Source: Phorcus lineatus
Taxonomy: Eukaryota > Mollusca > Gastropoda > Trochida > Trochidae
Direction of reading: 5' to 3'
Assembly (NCBI GenBank): GCA_921293015.1
Contig: OV121096.1
Location: 25,617,729-25,681,728 of the forward strand
DNA length: 64,000 bases
Part shown: in pieces, positions 62,206-64,000 of the stretch
Position numbering within the stretch: the first letter of the stretch is position 1
Layout of the letters: each line of letters opens with the position of its first letter
Program-made: the position numbers and the translations under genes
Notes under the pieces: model-generated
Seen by the model: only the letters and a program-made list of their open reading frames with translations
What the model was told of the DNA's origin: nothing
Databases searched by the model: none

Positions 62206-62242
62206 ATGGCATCTTCTCTAGCATTGGTTGCATTGTTTGCCG
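62206..62242 (+). CDS. First exon of a secreted protein (signal peptide start), gene continues beyond window
   Basis: ATG in good context (CCATCATGG) opens MASSLALVALFA, a hydrophobic signal-peptide start. It runs directly into a donor GTAGGT after one extra base, so the intron is phase 1. A short leader exon coding only the signal peptide, under a strong TATA box, is common in invertebrate secreted or immune-type genes expressed in specific tissues. I could find no later exon before 64000, so the product cannot be named. Confidence 0.65.
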
Positions 62243-64000
62243 GTAGGTGTCGTTGGTGATATTTTATATTTCGTTTGTGCACTTAAACATAACTTGATTT
62301 GAAACAAAGATTGTGATGATTACATCAGTATTCATTATGGATTCATTACAAATGTCTGTTTGATTGCTAGAGATGTTTTGATTAAAACTAGGTTTCTTTT
62401 AAGATTGTATTTCGTTGTATTGATATGTGTTATCTTTATAACGGTGGTATGTTTTTACTCTTAATTTGCTTAAAGTGAACAAAAATTATTAACATGAAGT
62501 TCATTTATCTCTATTTTTTTCTCGGAAAAGACAAATGCAAAATAATTATGTCTAAAACGTGCTTTTCTATTGATTGTTACAGTTTTCAAATTCGTTATAT
62601 ATATGCCATTTTAGAAATGATTTATATGCTTATTCTTTATTTGAAATTTCTTAAGATCTTTTAAACTTTACATTTTATACGTCTAAAGGTCTCGTGTATT
62701 TGTTATTCTATTAAGAATATGAGGGGCCATAAGGACAAATGAATAATACTTTCAAAAATTATGTCATGCAACTCTGAAAAATAATTCTGAAAAAATAACA
62801 TCTATACCAAGGTTAATAATTCAATTTTTTTTAAATTTCTTCTTAATGCATGCGTTTTAACGGTTACAAATGAGAAACCATTTCGTTGCATTATGTTACA
62901 AAGACGGAAACTTTACCTGTAATGATAATAATAAAAACATATATTTAAATTTCAACAAGCAACGGCGAATAGAAAATGTTTTTGTTATCATCATCGTCAC
63001 TTTTTGTTCATAAAATAAATATATCATCATTTCGATTACGCTAAATAGAAACAAACCTTTTTAGAATGTTATCTTTATTTTCATGTTTATTTATATTAGT
63101 GTTGATCACAGAGATATTGCTACTCAATAAAGAGAGTATTTTTTATATATTTTACGCGCCCTGTGGCCTACAGTTATCAAACATTTCTTTTAATTCCATT
63201 CAGGCAAAAATACAAACCTTAAAACGTAAAAATGGTTTCTTTTAATAATTGGGTAAAATGTATAATGGAGCAAATGCAAACAGTTCTTTTAATTTTGCAA
63301 GTTTTTTTTATTTTCTGTGATATAATTAAAATTATTTCTAATACCATTTGATACATATCAAAATGATAATGCAGTTCATATTTAAGACCTATCTTAGTGA
63401 GTAAATATGCGCTAGTGTAATTAAGTGTTTGCCGTTGCTCATCACGCGGACAAGCCAATTGTTAATAGGATTATAGCACCGTCCACTGAAGAATACTTAA
63501 TAATTTTCAGCATCTCGAATAAGAGAGCGATAATCGATAAAAAAAATCAAACACTATACAGGACTGACGCGAACACACAGTGGCTAATAATGTAAATATC
63601 AGAATTGATTGTTGGCGAAAAGATATTGATAGTTACTGTTTATGAAACTCTGGTGAAATATTCTTTTTTCATTCAATGCTATGGATTTGGATACTTTATT
63701 TTTGTGTAGCTGTCGTTTCAATCGTTATAGAAATTCTTTTTCCTTAAATCTATTTGACATGATATGATACAACATATGATTGCATGTTAATAGTTTTGTA
63801 AACTAGAAAAATTTCTCATAGTATTAAAAATTTCGTTACCTCATGTATGATTCATTTGTAAAAAAATATCATCATTTGGGTTGATAATTAATAAGGTAGC
63901 GCTTTAGTACAAGTTTTATTCGCTTCCTTTCTGATCGAATGTCAGTCAATATCAATTGGATTCGCACAACCAATGCTGAAACTAGGTGAAAATTATCTTT
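62243..64000 (+). other. Presumed intron 1 of the secreted-protein gene
   Basis: AT-rich, without an ORF that looks like an exon. The minus-strand ORF at 63219-63458 has no family features. No element ends recognised. Confidence 0.45.

Overview
This window is AT-rich, intron-rich animal DNA, most likely from a mollusc. The evidence is a spliced, typically metazoan gene (TGFBRAP1/Vps3) and a dense load of tRNA-derived SINEs, LINE fragments and MITEs. The SINE 3' end reads GCGGCGTTAAACCC, which I associate with mollusc genomes. I cannot name the species.

Layout. 1-9076 (+) holds the last 12 exons (527 codons) of TGFBRAP1, a subunit of the endosomal CORVET tether; the 5' half of the gene lies outside the window. 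One intron carries two decayed tandem copies of the following exon. 9.1-12.5 kb is its presumed 3' UTR and downstream DNA. 12.56-13.78 kb is a decayed ~27-bp tandem array. 14.0-16.9 kb is an old LINE split by a younger LINE. 17.3-17.75 kb is a minisatellite whose unit matches part of that old LINE. 18-27.8 kb is mostly non-coding, with a tRNA-like hairpin element, TTAA-flanked elements, a hAT-like MITE and a SINE. 27.9-29.0 kb (+) is a small two-exon SWIM zinc-finger gene that may continue further, followed by a cluster of CRE-like TGACGTCA palindromes. 30-57 kb is accessory repeat DNA: MITE families, fold-back palindromes, a second SINE copy, satellites and a reversed LINE 3' end. 57.9-59.0 kb is a broken mariner with an internal duplication. 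59.13-60.75 kb is a structurally complete but internally deleted integrase-type (Ginger/KRBA2-like) DNA transposon with long inverted repeats. At 62.1-62.24 kb (+) a TATA box and a signal-peptide exon mark the start of a secreted-protein gene that runs beyond the window.

Only TGFBRAP1, the SWIM gene and the signal-peptide exon look like host genes. They show no evident functional link. The best leads are: the integrase transposon and its periodic palindromes; a two-copy MITE family with perfect 9-bp target duplications, one copy interrupted by a second MITE at TTAA; the exon triplication; a ~205-bp near-perfect palindrome carrying tRNA-like promoter boxes; and the LINE-like minisatellite. All boundaries were read by eye without alignment tools.
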